Made by a program: the position numbers and the translations under genes. From positions 1,364,001 to 1,428,000 of the forward strand of contig NZ_FNSR01000001.1 in assembly GCF_900104845.1 (NCBI RefSeq): DNA of 64,000 nt, read 5' to 3'. Below, in pieces: positions 1-8,859 of this stretch. This DNA comes from Paraburkholderia caballeronis (lineage in GTDB: Bacteria > Pseudomonadota > Gammaproteobacteria > Burkholderiales > Burkholderiaceae). The notes beneath the pieces were generated by a model. That model did not search any database. It was not told where the DNA came from and worked only from the letters and a program-made list of their open reading frames with translations. Within the stretch, counting starts at the first letter, position 1. Every line of letters begins with the position of its first letter.

Positions 1-1124
1 CCAGCGTCGAGTACCGGTTCCGCTGCCGCACGCCGAACGTCGATCTCGTGCCGTACGTGGACGAGATCCGCGACGAGATCCGCAAGCTGTGCAAGCTGCG
101 TTTCACCGAAGACGAACTCGACTACCTGCGCCTGCTGCGCTTCATGAAGAGCGACTTCATCGACTTCCTCGCGCTCTTCCAGCTCAACGAAAAGTACATC
201 TCCGTCACGCCGTCGCCGAAGGGCAACGGCGAGATCGACATCGAGATCGTCGGGCCGTGGCTGCACACGATCCTGTTCGAGATCCCGGTGCTCGCGATCG
301 TCAACGAGGTGTACTTCCGCAACACCCAGCAGCATCCGCACTACGCGGAAGGCCGCGAGCGGCTGCGCACGAAGATCGAGCTGCTCGGCGCGAAACCCGA
401 GTTCGCGGACTGCAAGATCGCCGACTACGGCACGCGCCGGCGCTTCTCGAAGCGCTGGCACGAAGAGGTGATCCTCACGCTGAAGGACGATCTCGGCGAG
501 CAGTTCGCCGGCACGAGCAACGTCTATTACGCGATGAAGCACGGTCTGACGCCGCTCGGCACGATGGCGCACGAGTATCTGCAGGCGTGTCAGGCGCTGG
601 GACCCAGGCTGCGCGACTCGCAGATCTACGGCTTCGAGATGTGGGCGAAGGAATATCGCGGCGACCTCGGCATCGCGCTGTCCGACGTGTACGGAATGCA
701 GGCGTTCCTGCGCGACTTCGACATGTACTTCTGCAAGCTGTTCGACGGCGCGCGCCACGATTCCGGCGATCCGTTCGACTGGGGCGAGCGTCTCTTGAAG
801 CACTACGAGGAGAACCGCTGCGACCCGCGCACGAAGACGATGATCTTCTCGGACGCGCTCGACATCCCGAAGGTGCTGCGCCTGTACGAGCGTTTTCGCG
901 GCCGCTGCAAACTCGCGTTCGGCGTCGGCACGAACCTCACGAACGACCTCGGCTACCAGCCGTTGCAGATCGTCATCAAGATGGTCCGCTGCAACGGCCA
1001 GCCGGTCGCGAAGCTGTCCGACTCGCCGGGCAAGAACATGTGCGACGACAGGGCGTATCTCGCGTATCTGCGCCAGGTGTTCGGCATCGAGCAGCCGGTG
1101 GAAGAGGAGTTCGCCGGCAAGTAG
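1..1124 (+). CDS. pncB: Nicotinate phosphoribosyltransferase, 5' end cut by window
   Basis: NAD salvage enzyme that converts nicotinate and PRPP to nicotinate mononucleotide in the cytosol. The reading frame is open from base 3, so the start lies outside the window and about 373 residues are visible; the family is near 400. Family motifs include [11 protein letters not shown], the [12 protein letters not shown] segment, [11 protein letters not shown] and [10 protein letters not shown], which line the nicotinate/PRPP pocket. It ends 102 bp before lutC, on the same strand. Confident call; only the N-terminus is missing. Confidence 0.95.
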   Translation, partial: SVEYRFRCRTPNVDLVPYVDEIRDEIRKLCKLRFTEDELDYLRLLRFMKSDFIDFLALFQLNEKYISVTPSPKGNGEIDIEIVGPWLHTILFEIPVLAIVNEVYFRNTQQHPHYAEGRERLRTKIELLGAKPEFADCKIADYGTRRRFSKRWHEEVILTLKDDLGEQFAGTSNVYYAMKHGLTPLGTMAHEYLQACQALGPRLRDSQIYGFEMWAKEYRGDLGIALSDVYGMQAFLRDFDMYFCKLFDGARHDSGDPFDWGERLLKHYEENRCDPRTKTMIFSDALDIPKVLRLYERFRGRCKLAFGVGTNLTNDLGYQPLQIVIKMVRCNGQPVAKLSDSPGKNMCDDRAYLAYLRQVFGIEQPVEEEFAGK

Positions 1125-1226
1125 CGGCGGCACGCCCCACCCGCGGACCGCGAAAGGCGCGCCGGTATAATCGGCGCGACCTGCTTTTCTTCTTCGACCC
1201 GCAACCGATACGACACGAGGATCGCC

Positions 1227-1889
1227 ATGGACACGACGGCCGCCCGCCGCAGCATACTCGCGCGCATCCGCGCCGCGCAGGGCCGCGATGCGACGCCCGC
1301 CGCGCACGAGCGGGAAGCCGTGGCGGAGTATCTCGCGCGTCATCCGCAGGGGCCGCGTCCCACGTTGCCCGACGACCTCGTCGCGCGTTTCGTCGAGCAG
1401 GCGCAGAAGATGTCGACGACCGTCGATCAGGTCGAAGGCCTCGCGGCGGCGCCGGCCGCGGTGCAGCGTTATCTCGCGTCGCATGGCCTGCCGCTGCGCG
1501 CGATCGCGTGGCAGACGCTCGCGTCGCTCGACTGGTCCGCGGAAAACCTCGCAGTCGAATTCCGCAAGCCCGAGAACGACGACCTCGTCGGCATTACCGG
1601 TTGTTTTTGCGCGACCGCCGAGACCGGTTCGCTCGCGCTGCTGTCCGGCCCCGACACGTGGGCGTCCGCGGGCCTGCTGCCCGAGACGCACATCGCGATC
1701 GTGCCTGCGTCGCGCATCGTCGCCGGCCACGAGGACGCGTTCGCGTTGATTCGCGCCGAACGCGGCGAGTTGCCCCGCGCGATCAATTTCGTGTCCGGGC
1801 CATCGCGCACCGGCGACATCGAACAGACCATCATCCTCGGCGCGCACGGTCCGTATCGCGTGCATGCGATCGTCGTGCATGGCGCGTGA
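1227..1889 (+). CDS. lutC: LutC/YkgG-type LUD domain protein
   Basis: 220 residues matching the LUD (lactate utilisation, DUF162) family. In LutABC this subunit works with two iron-sulfur proteins in L-lactate oxidation. The C-terminal half carries the family pattern (GITGCFCATAETGSL, then FVSGPSRTGDIEQ and LGAHGP). No lutA or lutB lies beside it here, so it is a stand-alone copy and its partner or substrate is inferred only from the family. The ATG at 1227 follows a GAGGATCGCC stretch. The gene after it begins inside its last codons. Confidence 0.85.
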   Translation: MDTTAARRSILARIRAAQGRDATPAAHEREAVAEYLARHPQGPRPTLPDDLVARFVEQAQKMSTTVDQVEGLAAAPAAVQRYLASHGLPLRAIAWQTLASLDWSAENLAVEFRKPENDDLVGITGCFCATAETGSLALLSGPDTWASAGLLPETHIAIVPASRIVAGHEDAFALIRAERGELPRAINFVSGPSRTGDIEQTIILGAHGPYRVHAIVVHGA

Positions 1890-3375
1890 GCCTCGTCTGA
1901 ACCCGGTTCGCCGCCGCGTTTCCTTCGTTGTTTCCGGACGGCCGGCGAAGAGCGCCGGCATCGCACGCTTCGGCTTGCCGCTTGCCGTCGTCTTTGCGTT
2001 GTGGCCTTCGCTCGCGTCGGCAGGGGCGTTCGACGGCGCCGCGTTATCCGCGTGGTGGGGATTGCCGTTCGCCGGCATGCTGCTGTCGATCGCATTTTTT
2101 CCGATGCTTGCGCCGGCGTTCTGGCATCGGCATTTCGGCGCGGTTTCCGCCGGCTGGGCGCTCGCATTCCTGCTGCCGTTCGCGGAACTGCACGGCCTGG
2201 GCGTCGCGTTCGCGATGTTCGTGCACGCGCTCGTCGACGAATACGTGCCGTTCATCGTGCTGCTCGGCACGCTCTATACGGTCGCAGGCGGCATCCACGT
2301 GTACGGCAACCTGCACGGCTCGCCGCGCACGAACACCGCGATCCTCGCGCTCGGCACGCTGCTCGCGAGCGTGATGGGCACGACCGGCGCGTCGATGCTG
2401 CTGATCCGGCCGCTGCTGCGCGCGAACGACAACCGCCGCCACAACGTGCACGTCGTCGTGTTTTTCATCTTCCTCGTCGCGAATGCGGGCGGCCTGCTGA
2501 CGCCGCTCGGCGATCCGCCGTTGTTCCTCGGCTTCCTGAACGGCGTCGGTTTCTTCTGGACCGCGCAGCATCTCGCGCTGCCGATGCTGTTCGTCTGCGG
2601 CGTGCTGCTCGCGATGTTCTACGCGCTCGACGCGCATTATTATCGGCGTGCGAACGAAGCGCGTCGTCCGTTCCTCGATCCGACGCCGGACAGCGGGCAG
2701 CTCGGCGTGTCGGGCAAGCTGAACGTCGTGCTGCTCGCCGGCGTGATCGGCCTCGTGCTGATGAGCGGGCTGTGGAAACCGGGCATCGAATTTCCGGTGT
2801 TCGGCGCGCACGTCGCGTTGCAGAACGCGGTGCGCGACGCGGGGCTCGTCGCGCTTGCGGTGATCTCGCTCGTGTTCACGCCGCGTTCCGCGCGCAAGGG
2901 CAACGACTTCTCGTGGGCGCCGATCGTCGAGGTCGCGAAGCTGTTCGCCGGCATCTTCACGACGATCACGCCGGTCATCGTGATGCTGCGCGCGGGCGAG
3001 GCCGGCGCGTTCGCGGGCCTCGTGCAGCTGGTGAACGACGCGCCGGGCCGGCCGAACGATGCGATGTACTTCTGGGCGACGGGCCTGCTGTCGTCGTTCC
3101 TCGACAACGCGCCGACGTACCTCGTCTTTTTCAACCTCGCGGGCGGCGACGCGCAAACGCTGATGACCGACGGCGCGAAAACGCTCGCGGCGATTTCGGC
3201 GGGCGCGGTGCTGATGGGCGCGAACACCTACATCGGCAATGCGCCGAACTTCATGGTGAAGGCGATCGCGGAGTCGCGCGGGGTTCGCATGCCGGGTTTC
3301 TTCGGCTATCTTGGCTGGTCGGGCGCGCTGCTGATTCCGGTGTTCGTCGTCGCGAGCTGGCTGTTCTTCGTATAA
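1879..3375 (+). CDS. Sodium:proton antiporter / citrate-transporter-like membrane protein
   Basis: About 498 residues, strongly hydrophobic, with roughly a dozen predicted membrane helices and a signal-like first segment ending LASAGAF. It resembles the putative citrate/sodium:proton antiporter group of the ion transporter superfamily: a small-residue-rich GTTGASMLL loop, TPLGDPPLFLGF in the first repeat, and SSFLDNAPTYLVFF with GANTYIGNAPNFMVKA in the second repeat. The ATG at 1879 overlaps the lutC stop by 11 bases; an in-frame ATG at 1864 is also possible. Substrate cannot be decided from sequence; Na+/H+ exchange is the usual annotation for this group. Confidence 0.75.
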   Translation: MAREPRLNPVRRRVSFVVSGRPAKSAGIARFGLPLAVVFALWPSLASAGAFDGAALSAWWGLPFAGMLLSIAFFPMLAPAFWHRHFGAVSAGWALAFLLPFAELHGLGVAFAMFVHALVDEYVPFIVLLGTLYTVAGGIHVYGNLHGSPRTNTAILALGTLLASVMGTTGASMLLIRPLLRANDNRRHNVHVVVFFIFLVANAGGLLTPLGDPPLFLGFLNGVGFFWTAQHLALPMLFVCGVLLAMFYALDAHYYRRANEARRPFLDPTPDSGQLGVSGKLNVVLLAGVIGLVLMSGLWKPGIEFPVFGAHVALQNAVRDAGLVALAVISLVFTPRSARKGNDFSWAPIVEVAKLFAGIFTTITPVIVMLRAGEAGAFAGLVQLVNDAPGRPNDAMYFWATGLLSSFLDNAPTYLVFFNLAGGDAQTLMTDGAKTLAAISAGAVLMGANTYIGNAPNFMVKAIAESRGVRMPGFFGYLGWSGALLIPVFVVASWLFFV

Positions 3376-3440
3376 GCCGCGCCCGGCACATTCATTCGCG
3401 AACGCGCGGCCCGCGTTCGCAACCGCTCTGGAGAGTAACG

Positions 3441-4430
3441 ATGCAAAAGATTCTGGTGGCGCGCCCGATCTTCCCGGACGTGATCGAGCGTCTGAAGCAG
3501 CATTTCGACGTGGACTGGAACAACGGCGACGCGCTGCCCGCCGACGAACTCGCGCGCCGGCTCGCGGACAAGGACGGCGCGCTGACGGCCGGCGACCCGA
3601 TCGGCGCGGCGACGCTCGCGGCCGCGCCGCGTCTGCGCGTGGTGTCGAACATGGCGGTCGGCTACAACAACTTCGACATGGCCGCGTTCAACGCGGCAAA
3701 CGTGCTCGGCACCAACACGCCGGACGTGCTGAACGAAACCACCGCCGACTTCGGCTGGGCGCTGATGATGGCCGCCGCGCGGCGCATCGCCGAATCCGGG
3801 CAATGGCTGCGCGCGGGCCGCTGGGAGAAGTGGTCGTTCGACAGCTTCCTCGGCGCGGACGTGCACGGCTCGACGCTCGGCGTGATCGGCATGGGACGCA
3901 TCGGCCAGGCGCTCGCGCGCCGCGCGCGCGGCTTCAACATGCAGGTTGTCTATCACAACCGGTCGCGCGTCGCGCCGGCGATCGAGGCCGAACTGAACGC
4001 ACAGTATCTGTCGAAGGAGGACCTGCTGCGGCGCGCGGACCACGTGGTGCTGGTGCTGCCGTACACCGCGGAAAACCACCACACGATCGGCGCGGCCGAA
4101 CTCGCGCTGATGAAACCGACCGCGACGCTGACGAACATCGCGCGCGGCGGCATCGTTGACGACGCGGCGCTTGCCGCCGCGCTGCGCGAGCGCCGCATCG
4201 CGGCGGCCGGCCTCGACGTGTTCGAAGGCGAGCCGAAGGTCCATCCGGACCTGCTGACCGTGCCGAACGTCGTGCTGACGCCGCACATCGCGAGCGCGTC
4301 CGACGCGACCCGCCGCGCGATGGCGAACCTCGCGGCCGACAACCTGATCGCCGGCCTCGGCGTCGGGCCGCGCGCCGGGCGGCCGCCGAATCCGATCAAC
4401 CCTGACGTCATCGGGAAAGCCCGTTCATGA
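3441..4430 (+). CDS. D-2-hydroxyacid dehydrogenase (glyoxylate/hydroxypyruvate reductase type)
   Basis: 329 residues. Cytosolic NAD(P)H-dependent reductase of 2-keto acids such as glyoxylate, hydroxypyruvate or 2-ketogluconate. Shows the Rossmann motif GVIGMGRIGQALARRARGF and the catalytic Arg (NIARGGIVDD), Glu (DVFEGEP) and His (LTPHIASAS) in the expected order. The start at 3441 is preceded by GGAGAG. A much longer open frame runs upstream through the antiporter gene but is a high-GC shadow. The stop overlaps the rmuC start (ATGA). Exact substrate is inferred, not shown. Confidence 0.88.
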   Translation: MQKILVARPIFPDVIERLKQHFDVDWNNGDALPADELARRLADKDGALTAGDPIGAATLAAAPRLRVVSNMAVGYNNFDMAAFNAANVLGTNTPDVLNETTADFGWALMMAAARRIAESGQWLRAGRWEKWSFDSFLGADVHGSTLGVIGMGRIGQALARRARGFNMQVVYHNRSRVAPAIEAELNAQYLSKEDLLRRADHVVLVLPYTAENHHTIGAAELALMKPTATLTNIARGGIVDDAALAAALRERRIAAAGLDVFEGEPKVHPDLLTVPNVVLTPHIASASDATRRAMANLAADNLIAGLGVGPRAGRPPNPINPDVIGKARS

Positions 4431-5920
4431 GTCCGTTGCTGTTGATGTCCGCGGCGACGTTCGTCGTCGCGATCGCCCTCGTCGTCGCGCTGGTCGTGCT
4501 GATGCGCGTGCGCGGCGCGGAAGAGGATCACGCGGCCGCCGATGCGCTCGACGCGCTCGCGGACCGCGTCGCCACCGCGGCCGACACCCAGGCGCGCGGC
4601 ACCGAGCGCGTCGAACGCGAGCTGCGCAACGAGATCGCGCGCACCGCGCAGTCGTCGCGCAGCGAGTTCGGCACCGGCTTTTCGCAGGTCCAGCAGGCGC
4701 TCGCCGCGCAGCTGACCAGCATCGCGACCGTGCAGAACAACCAGATCGACGGCTTCGCGCAGCAGCTCGTGAAGCTGACCGAGACCAACGCGCAGCAGCT
4801 CGAAGCGGTGCGCCACAGCCTTCAGCAACAGGCATTGCAGCAGCGCGACGAGCAGGGCGCGACGCTCAAGCGCTTCGGCGACACGCTCGCGCAGCAGTTG
4901 TCGCAACTGATCGAGGCGAACGACCGCCGCTTCGGCGAAGTGCGCGCGACGCTCGAACAGCGGCTGAAGGACATCGAGGCGAACAACGCGGCGAAGCTCG
5001 AAGAGATGCGCCGCACCGTCGACGAGAAGCTGCACGCGACGCTCGAACAGCGGCTCGGCGAGTCGTTCAAGCTCGTGTCGGACCGGCTCGAACAAGTGCA
5101 TCGCGGACTCGGCGAGATGCAGACGCTCGCGGCCGGCGTCGGCGACCTGAAGAAGGTGCTGACGAACGTGAAGACGCGCGGCACGTGGGGCGAAGTGCAG
5201 CTGGAGGCGCTGCTCGAACAGATACTGACGCCGGACCAGTACGCGAAGAATGTCGCGACCGTGCCGAAGAGCAATGAGCGCGTCGAGTTCGCGATCCGGC
5301 TGCCGGGACGCACGGATAACGACAGCACCGCCGCGCCGGTATGGCTGCCGATCGACGCGAAGTTTCCGCGCGAGGACTACGAACGGCTGATCGACGCGCA
5401 GGAGCGCGCGGACCTGCCGGCGATCGACGAAGCGGGCCGCGCGCTGGAGGCGCGGGTGCGGGCCGAGGCGCGCACGATCGCGGAGAAGTATGTCGCGCCG
5501 CCGCACACGACCGACTTCGCGCTGCTGTTCCTGCCGACCGAGGGGCTGTATGCGGAGATCCTGCGGCGTCCGGGGCTGACCGACCTGCTGCAGCGCGACT
5601 ACCGCGTGACGATCGCCGGCCCGACGACGCTGACCGCTTTGCTCAACAGTTTGCAGATGGGTTTCCGCACGCTCGCGATCGAGCGGCGGTCGAGCGAGGT
5701 GTGGCAGGTGCTCGGCGCGGTGAAGACCGAGTTCGGCAAGTTCGGCGACGTGCTCGCGAAGACGAAGTCGCAACTGGAGACGGTCACGCGCTCGATCGAG
5801 GCGGCCGAGGTGCGCACGCGCGCGATGAGCCGCAAGCTGCGCGACGTCGAGGCGTTGCCGGGCGAGGAGGCGAGCGGCCTGCTGGGCGATGCGCTGCCCA
5901 ACGGCGGGGGCGACGAATAG
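4427..5920 (+). CDS. rmuC: DNA recombination protein RmuC
   Basis: 497 residues. RmuC limits inversion rearrangements at short inverted repeats and carries a nuclease-like fold. An N-terminal membrane anchor (residues ~3-25) is followed by a long Glu/Gln/Arg-rich coiled coil (to ~residue 230). The conserved RmuC core follows, with TRGTWGEVQLEALLEQILTP, LPIDAKFPREDY and FLPTEGLYAEIL. The 4-base overlap with the upstream dehydrogenase suggests cotranscription. Convergent with the acetyltransferase downstream, separated by a bidirectional terminator. Confidence 0.93.
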   Translation: MSPLLLMSAATFVVAIALVVALVVLMRVRGAEEDHAAADALDALADRVATAADTQARGTERVERELRNEIARTAQSSRSEFGTGFSQVQQALAAQLTSIATVQNNQIDGFAQQLVKLTETNAQQLEAVRHSLQQQALQQRDEQGATLKRFGDTLAQQLSQLIEANDRRFGEVRATLEQRLKDIEANNAAKLEEMRRTVDEKLHATLEQRLGESFKLVSDRLEQVHRGLGEMQTLAAGVGDLKKVLTNVKTRGTWGEVQLEALLEQILTPDQYAKNVATVPKSNERVEFAIRLPGRTDNDSTAAPVWLPIDAKFPREDYERLIDAQERADLPAIDEAGRALEARVRAEARTIAEKYVAPPHTTDFALLFLPTEGLYAEILRRPGLTDLLQRDYRVTIAGPTTLTALLNSLQMGFRTLAIERRSSEVWQVLGAVKTEFGKFGDVLAKTKSQLETVTRSIEAAEVRTRAMSRKLRDVEALPGEEASGLLGDALPNGGGDE

Positions 5921-5945
5921 CGCGGCGGCACGATCCGCGGGCAAT

Positions 5946-5984
5946 AAAAACGGGGGCGTTCGATGAGGAACGCCCCCGTTTTTT
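5946..5984. terminator. Bidirectional intrinsic terminator between rmuC and GNAT gene
   Basis: A perfect 16-bp stem (5946-5961 with 5968-5983) flanked by A-tract on one side and T-tract on the other, loop GATGAG. It serves the convergent rmuC and acetyltransferase genes in both directions. Confidence 0.92.
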
Positions 5985-6005
5985 ATTGGCCCATCAGCCG
6001 GCGAA

Positions 6006-6503
6006 TCAGCCGGCGTGATCTTCCGCCGGCGCGGCGAGTTGCGCCAGCGCATCGCCGGTCATCCGCACGACGCGCCAGTCCGGCAGCACCGTTGCGCCCA
6101 TCTTCTCGTAGAAGCCGATCGCCGGCTGGTTCCAGTCGAGCACCGTCCATTCGAAGCGGCCGCAGCCGCGCTCGACCGCGAGCGCCGCGAGCCTGCGCAG
6201 CAGCGCGGTGCCGAGACCGCTGCCGCGTTGCGAAGGCTGCACGTACAGGTCTTCGAGATACAACCCGCGCCGGCCGAGGAACGTCGAAAAGTTATGGAAG
6301 AACAGCGCATAACCGACGAGCTTCCCGCCGTCCTCCGCGACCAGCGCCTCGGCTGACGGGCGCGCGCCGAACAGCGCGTCGCGCAGCCCGTCTTCGGTCG
6401 CGACGAACAGATGCGTGAGCTTCTCGAATTCCGCGAGTTCGTACATCAGCGCGAACATGCCGCCGATGTCGGCGGGCGTCGCGTTGCGGATCGTCGCGGC
6501 CAT
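6006..6503 (-). CDS. GNAT family N-acetyltransferase
   Basis: 165 residues. Acetyl-CoA-dependent acetyltransferase of the spermidine/diamine-acetyltransferase-like branch: N-terminal IRNATPADIGGMFALMYEL, the family-typical LYLEDLYVQPSQRGSG, the acetyl-CoA P-loop QRGSGLGTALL and the C-terminal WNQPAIGFYEKMGA. The acceptor could be a polyamine, amino acid or small amine; the sequence does not decide it. The start ATG overlaps the stop of the small membrane protein upstream by one base (TGATG), so the two are probably translationally coupled. Confidence 0.85.
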   Translation of the reverse strand: MAATIRNATPADIGGMFALMYELAEFEKLTHLFVATEDGLRDALFGARPSAEALVAEDGGKLVGYALFFHNFSTFLGRRGLYLEDLYVQPSQRGSGLGTALLRRLAALAVERGCGRFEWTVLDWNQPAIGFYEKMGATVLPDWRVVRMTGDALAQLAAPAEDHAG

Positions 6504-6778
6504 CAGGCCTCCTCCGGCACGTCGGACAGATGGATCTCGATGCCGCCGAAGCGCGATGCGACCCAGTTGTACGCGTGGCATGCAATCCACAGCAGGATGA
6601 AACCGAGGATCGCGTTCAGCAGCAGCGCGCTGAACACGGTGCTGAATTCGACCGAGCCGTAGCGGAAGAACGCGACCAGCACGCCGAGCAGCACGATCGG
6701 CACGCTGAATGTCAGGTACACGAGGATCAGCGCTTTCGCGGTCTGCCCCGGGGCGATGAACGAGATCTGTTTTTTCAT
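6503..6778 (-). CDS. Small two-helix membrane protein of unknown function
   Basis: 91 residues from the ATG at 6778 (MKKQISFIAPGQT). An in-frame upstream start at 6811 would add 11 residues, but the lysine-rich beginning looks more natural. Two hydrophobic segments (about residues 17-38 and 48-70) are separated by a short polar turn, with a soluble tail SRFGGIEIHLSDVPEEA. The pattern recalls small DUF3566-like membrane proteins, but I do not recognise the family with confidence. It sits in a minus-strand run after moeA and is coupled to the acetyltransferase gene. Confidence 0.7.
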   Translation of the reverse strand: MKKQISFIAPGQTAKALILVYLTFSVPIVLLGVLVAFFRYGSVEFSTVFSALLLNAILGFILLWIACHAYNWVASRFGGIEIHLSDVPEEA

Positions 6779-6841
6779 GTGAGTCGGATCCGTAGGACGT
6801 GATGTTTGCACGTAGCGTTGGTCGTCGAGAGCGGGCCGGCG

Positions 6842-8143
6842 TCAGACCAGTCCGTCGAACAGCATGATGTCGACGGGGTCGCCGGCATCGAGATCGGTGG
6901 CGTCGTGCGCGAGCACGAGGAAGCAGTTCGCGGCGCTCATGGTACTGAGTGCGCCGGAGCTTTGCGAGCCGGTCGGCGCGACGCGCCACTGGCCGTTGTC
7001 GCCGCGCGCCGCGAGGCCGCGCTGGAATTCGGTGCGGCCCGCGCGCTTGCGCACCGGCGCGTCGCAGACGGCCGGGATCAGCGGCACCGGCTGCGCCTTC
7101 GCGCCGGCCATCGCGAGCAGGGCGGGGCGCACGATCTGGTAGAACGTGACCATCGTCGCGACCGGGTTGCCGGGGAGTCCGAACAGCAGCGCCGCGCGGC
7201 CTGCGCCCGGACGGCCGCCGGACCACACGCGCCCGAACGCGAGCGGCCGGCCGGGGCGCATCGCGAGGCTCCAGAACGCGACGTCGCCGAGCGACTGCAA
7301 CTGTGCGCGCGTGAAGTCCGCTTCGCCGACCGACACGCCGCCGGACGTCAGCACGACGTCGGCGGTTTCGGCCGCGCCGCGCAGTGCCGCTTCGAGCGCA
7401 ACCGGCTCGTCGCGCACGATGCCGAGGTCGATGGCGTCGACGTTCAGCCGGCGCAGCATCGCGCCGAGCGTGTAGCGGTTGCTGTCGTAGATCGCGCCGG
7501 GCGCGAGCGGCTCGCCGGGCGAGCGCAGCTCGTCGCCGGTCGAGAAGTACGCGACGCGCAGGCGTCGCCGCACCGCGACCTCGACGATGCCGAGCGACGC
7601 GAGCAGGCCGATGTCGGCCGCGCGCAGCATGCGGCCAGCGGCGAGCGCCGGGCGGCCGGCCGCGAGATCCTCGCCCTTGTGGCGGCGGTTCGCGCCGCGC
7701 GCGACCGCGTCGGCCGCGAACGACACCGCGTCGCCGGCGCGCTCGACGCGCTCCTGCGGGACTACCGTGTCGCAGCCGGCCGGCATCGGCGCGCCGGTCA
7801 TGATGCGCACGCACGCATCCGGCGCGACGCCGCCGTCGAACGGATGACCGGCGAACGCCTTGCCCGACACGGTCAGCCGCAGCGCGCCGCCGGCGCCGGC
7901 CGACGCAAGCCGCGCGCCGTCGAACGCGTAACCGTCCATCGCGGCGTTGTCGTGCGCGGGCACGTCGATCGGCGATACGACGTCGTCCGCGAGCACGCGG
8001 TCGAGCGCGTCGCGCAGCGGCACCCGTTCGCTCGCGGCGAGCGGCGTCACCCACTGAAGCACGATGGCCTGGGCGGCGCTGACGGGTAAAGCCTGAGGGT
8101 CGAACTGGGCGACGCAGCCGTTGAGGTTGTTAAGCGTGGTCAT
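6842..8143 (-). CDS. moeA: Molybdopterin molybdenumtransferase MoeA
   Basis: 433 residues. Inserts molybdate into adenylylated molybdopterin, the last general step of molybdenum cofactor synthesis. Family segments: VPAHDNAAMDGYAF near the N-terminus, RIMTGAPMPAGCDTVVPQE, KGEDLAAG, VLTSGGVSVGEADF and FGLPGNPVATMVTF, in canonical order. Length is a little above the E. coli protein (411). It is third in the minus-strand order moaA-mobA-moeA, so pathway and context agree. Confidence 0.95.
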   Translation of the reverse strand: MTTLNNLNGCVAQFDPQALPVSAAQAIVLQWVTPLAASERVPLRDALDRVLADDVVSPIDVPAHDNAAMDGYAFDGARLASAGAGGALRLTVSGKAFAGHPFDGGVAPDACVRIMTGAPMPAGCDTVVPQERVERAGDAVSFAADAVARGANRRHKGEDLAAGRPALAAGRMLRAADIGLLASLGIVEVAVRRRLRVAYFSTGDELRSPGEPLAPGAIYDSNRYTLGAMLRRLNVDAIDLGIVRDEPVALEAALRGAAETADVVLTSGGVSVGEADFTRAQLQSLGDVAFWSLAMRPGRPLAFGRVWSGGRPGAGRAALLFGLPGNPVATMVTFYQIVRPALLAMAGAKAQPVPLIPAVCDAPVRKRAGRTEFQRGLAARGDNGQWRVAPTGSQSSGALSTMSAANCFLVLAHDATDLDAGDPVDIMLFDGLV

Positions 8144-8230
8144 TGATTGGAGAAGCGTCGCATCCGCACGGAAGGCGGTCGTCCTGATGGGGGTGCAATG
8201 CGAGCGACGGCTGGCGGGCCGGACGCGCTG

Positions 8231-8845
8231 TCAGGCACGGTCGAGGTCGGCGAGTTCCTGTAAGGAATTGATATTGTAAAACGCACGTCCATCGGCAAAG
8301 GCGACTTCGGCGGTCCTGTGGCGCGCGTACCACGCGCGGACCTTGCGTTCGCCCGCGCCGAGAAAGGCCGCGAGATCGGCGGCGAGCGACGTGCGCAGCA
8401 GCACGAACACCGGATGCAGCGACACCTCGCCGGACGCGTCCGGCGCGAGCACAGTCGCGATGTCGGCATGCTGTGCGACGGCTTCCGCGCCGAGTTTCGC
8501 GGCGAGGTCGGTGCGCAGGTACGGGGAGTCGCACGGCGCGGCGAGCAGCCATTCGGTGTTCGCCGCCTGAAGGCCCGCGAGCAGGCCGGCGAGCGGTCCC
8601 GGAAAGTCCGGCAGCGAGTCGGCGAGCACCGTCGCATGCCATCGCGCGCCGAGCGCCGCGTAGGCGTCGCGGTTGCGGTTCGCGCTGATCGCGAGCGCGC
8701 CGGTCTGCGGTGCGAGCCGCGCGAGCACGTGCGCGGCGAGCGGTTGTCCGTGCAGCTTCTGCAGGCCCTTGTCGACGCCGCCCATGCGCAGCCCGCGGCC
8801 GCCCGCGAGCACGAGGCCGGTGATCGACTGGATGGGGATCGTCAT
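8231..8845 (-). CDS. mobA: Molybdenum cofactor guanylyltransferase MobA
   Basis: 204 residues from the ATG at 8845. Transfers GMP from GTP to Mo-molybdopterin to make the bis-MGD cofactor. The nucleotide-binding signature LAGGRGLRMGGVDKGLQ lies close to the N-terminus, followed by DSLPDFPGPLAGLLAGL and APCDSPYLRTDL, a set typical of MobA. It starts 14 bases after the moaA stop, which supports one transcript. The longer open frame upstream is a shadow of moaA. Confidence 0.94.
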   Translation of the reverse strand: MTIPIQSITGLVLAGGRGLRMGGVDKGLQKLHGQPLAAHVLARLAPQTGALAISANRNRDAYAALGARWHATVLADSLPDFPGPLAGLLAGLQAANTEWLLAAPCDSPYLRTDLAAKLGAEAVAQHADIATVLAPDASGEVSLHPVFVLLRTSLAADLAAFLGAGERKVRAWYARHRTAEVAFADGRAFYNINSLQELADLDRA

Positions 8846-8859
8846 TGATGCAGTGGGAC

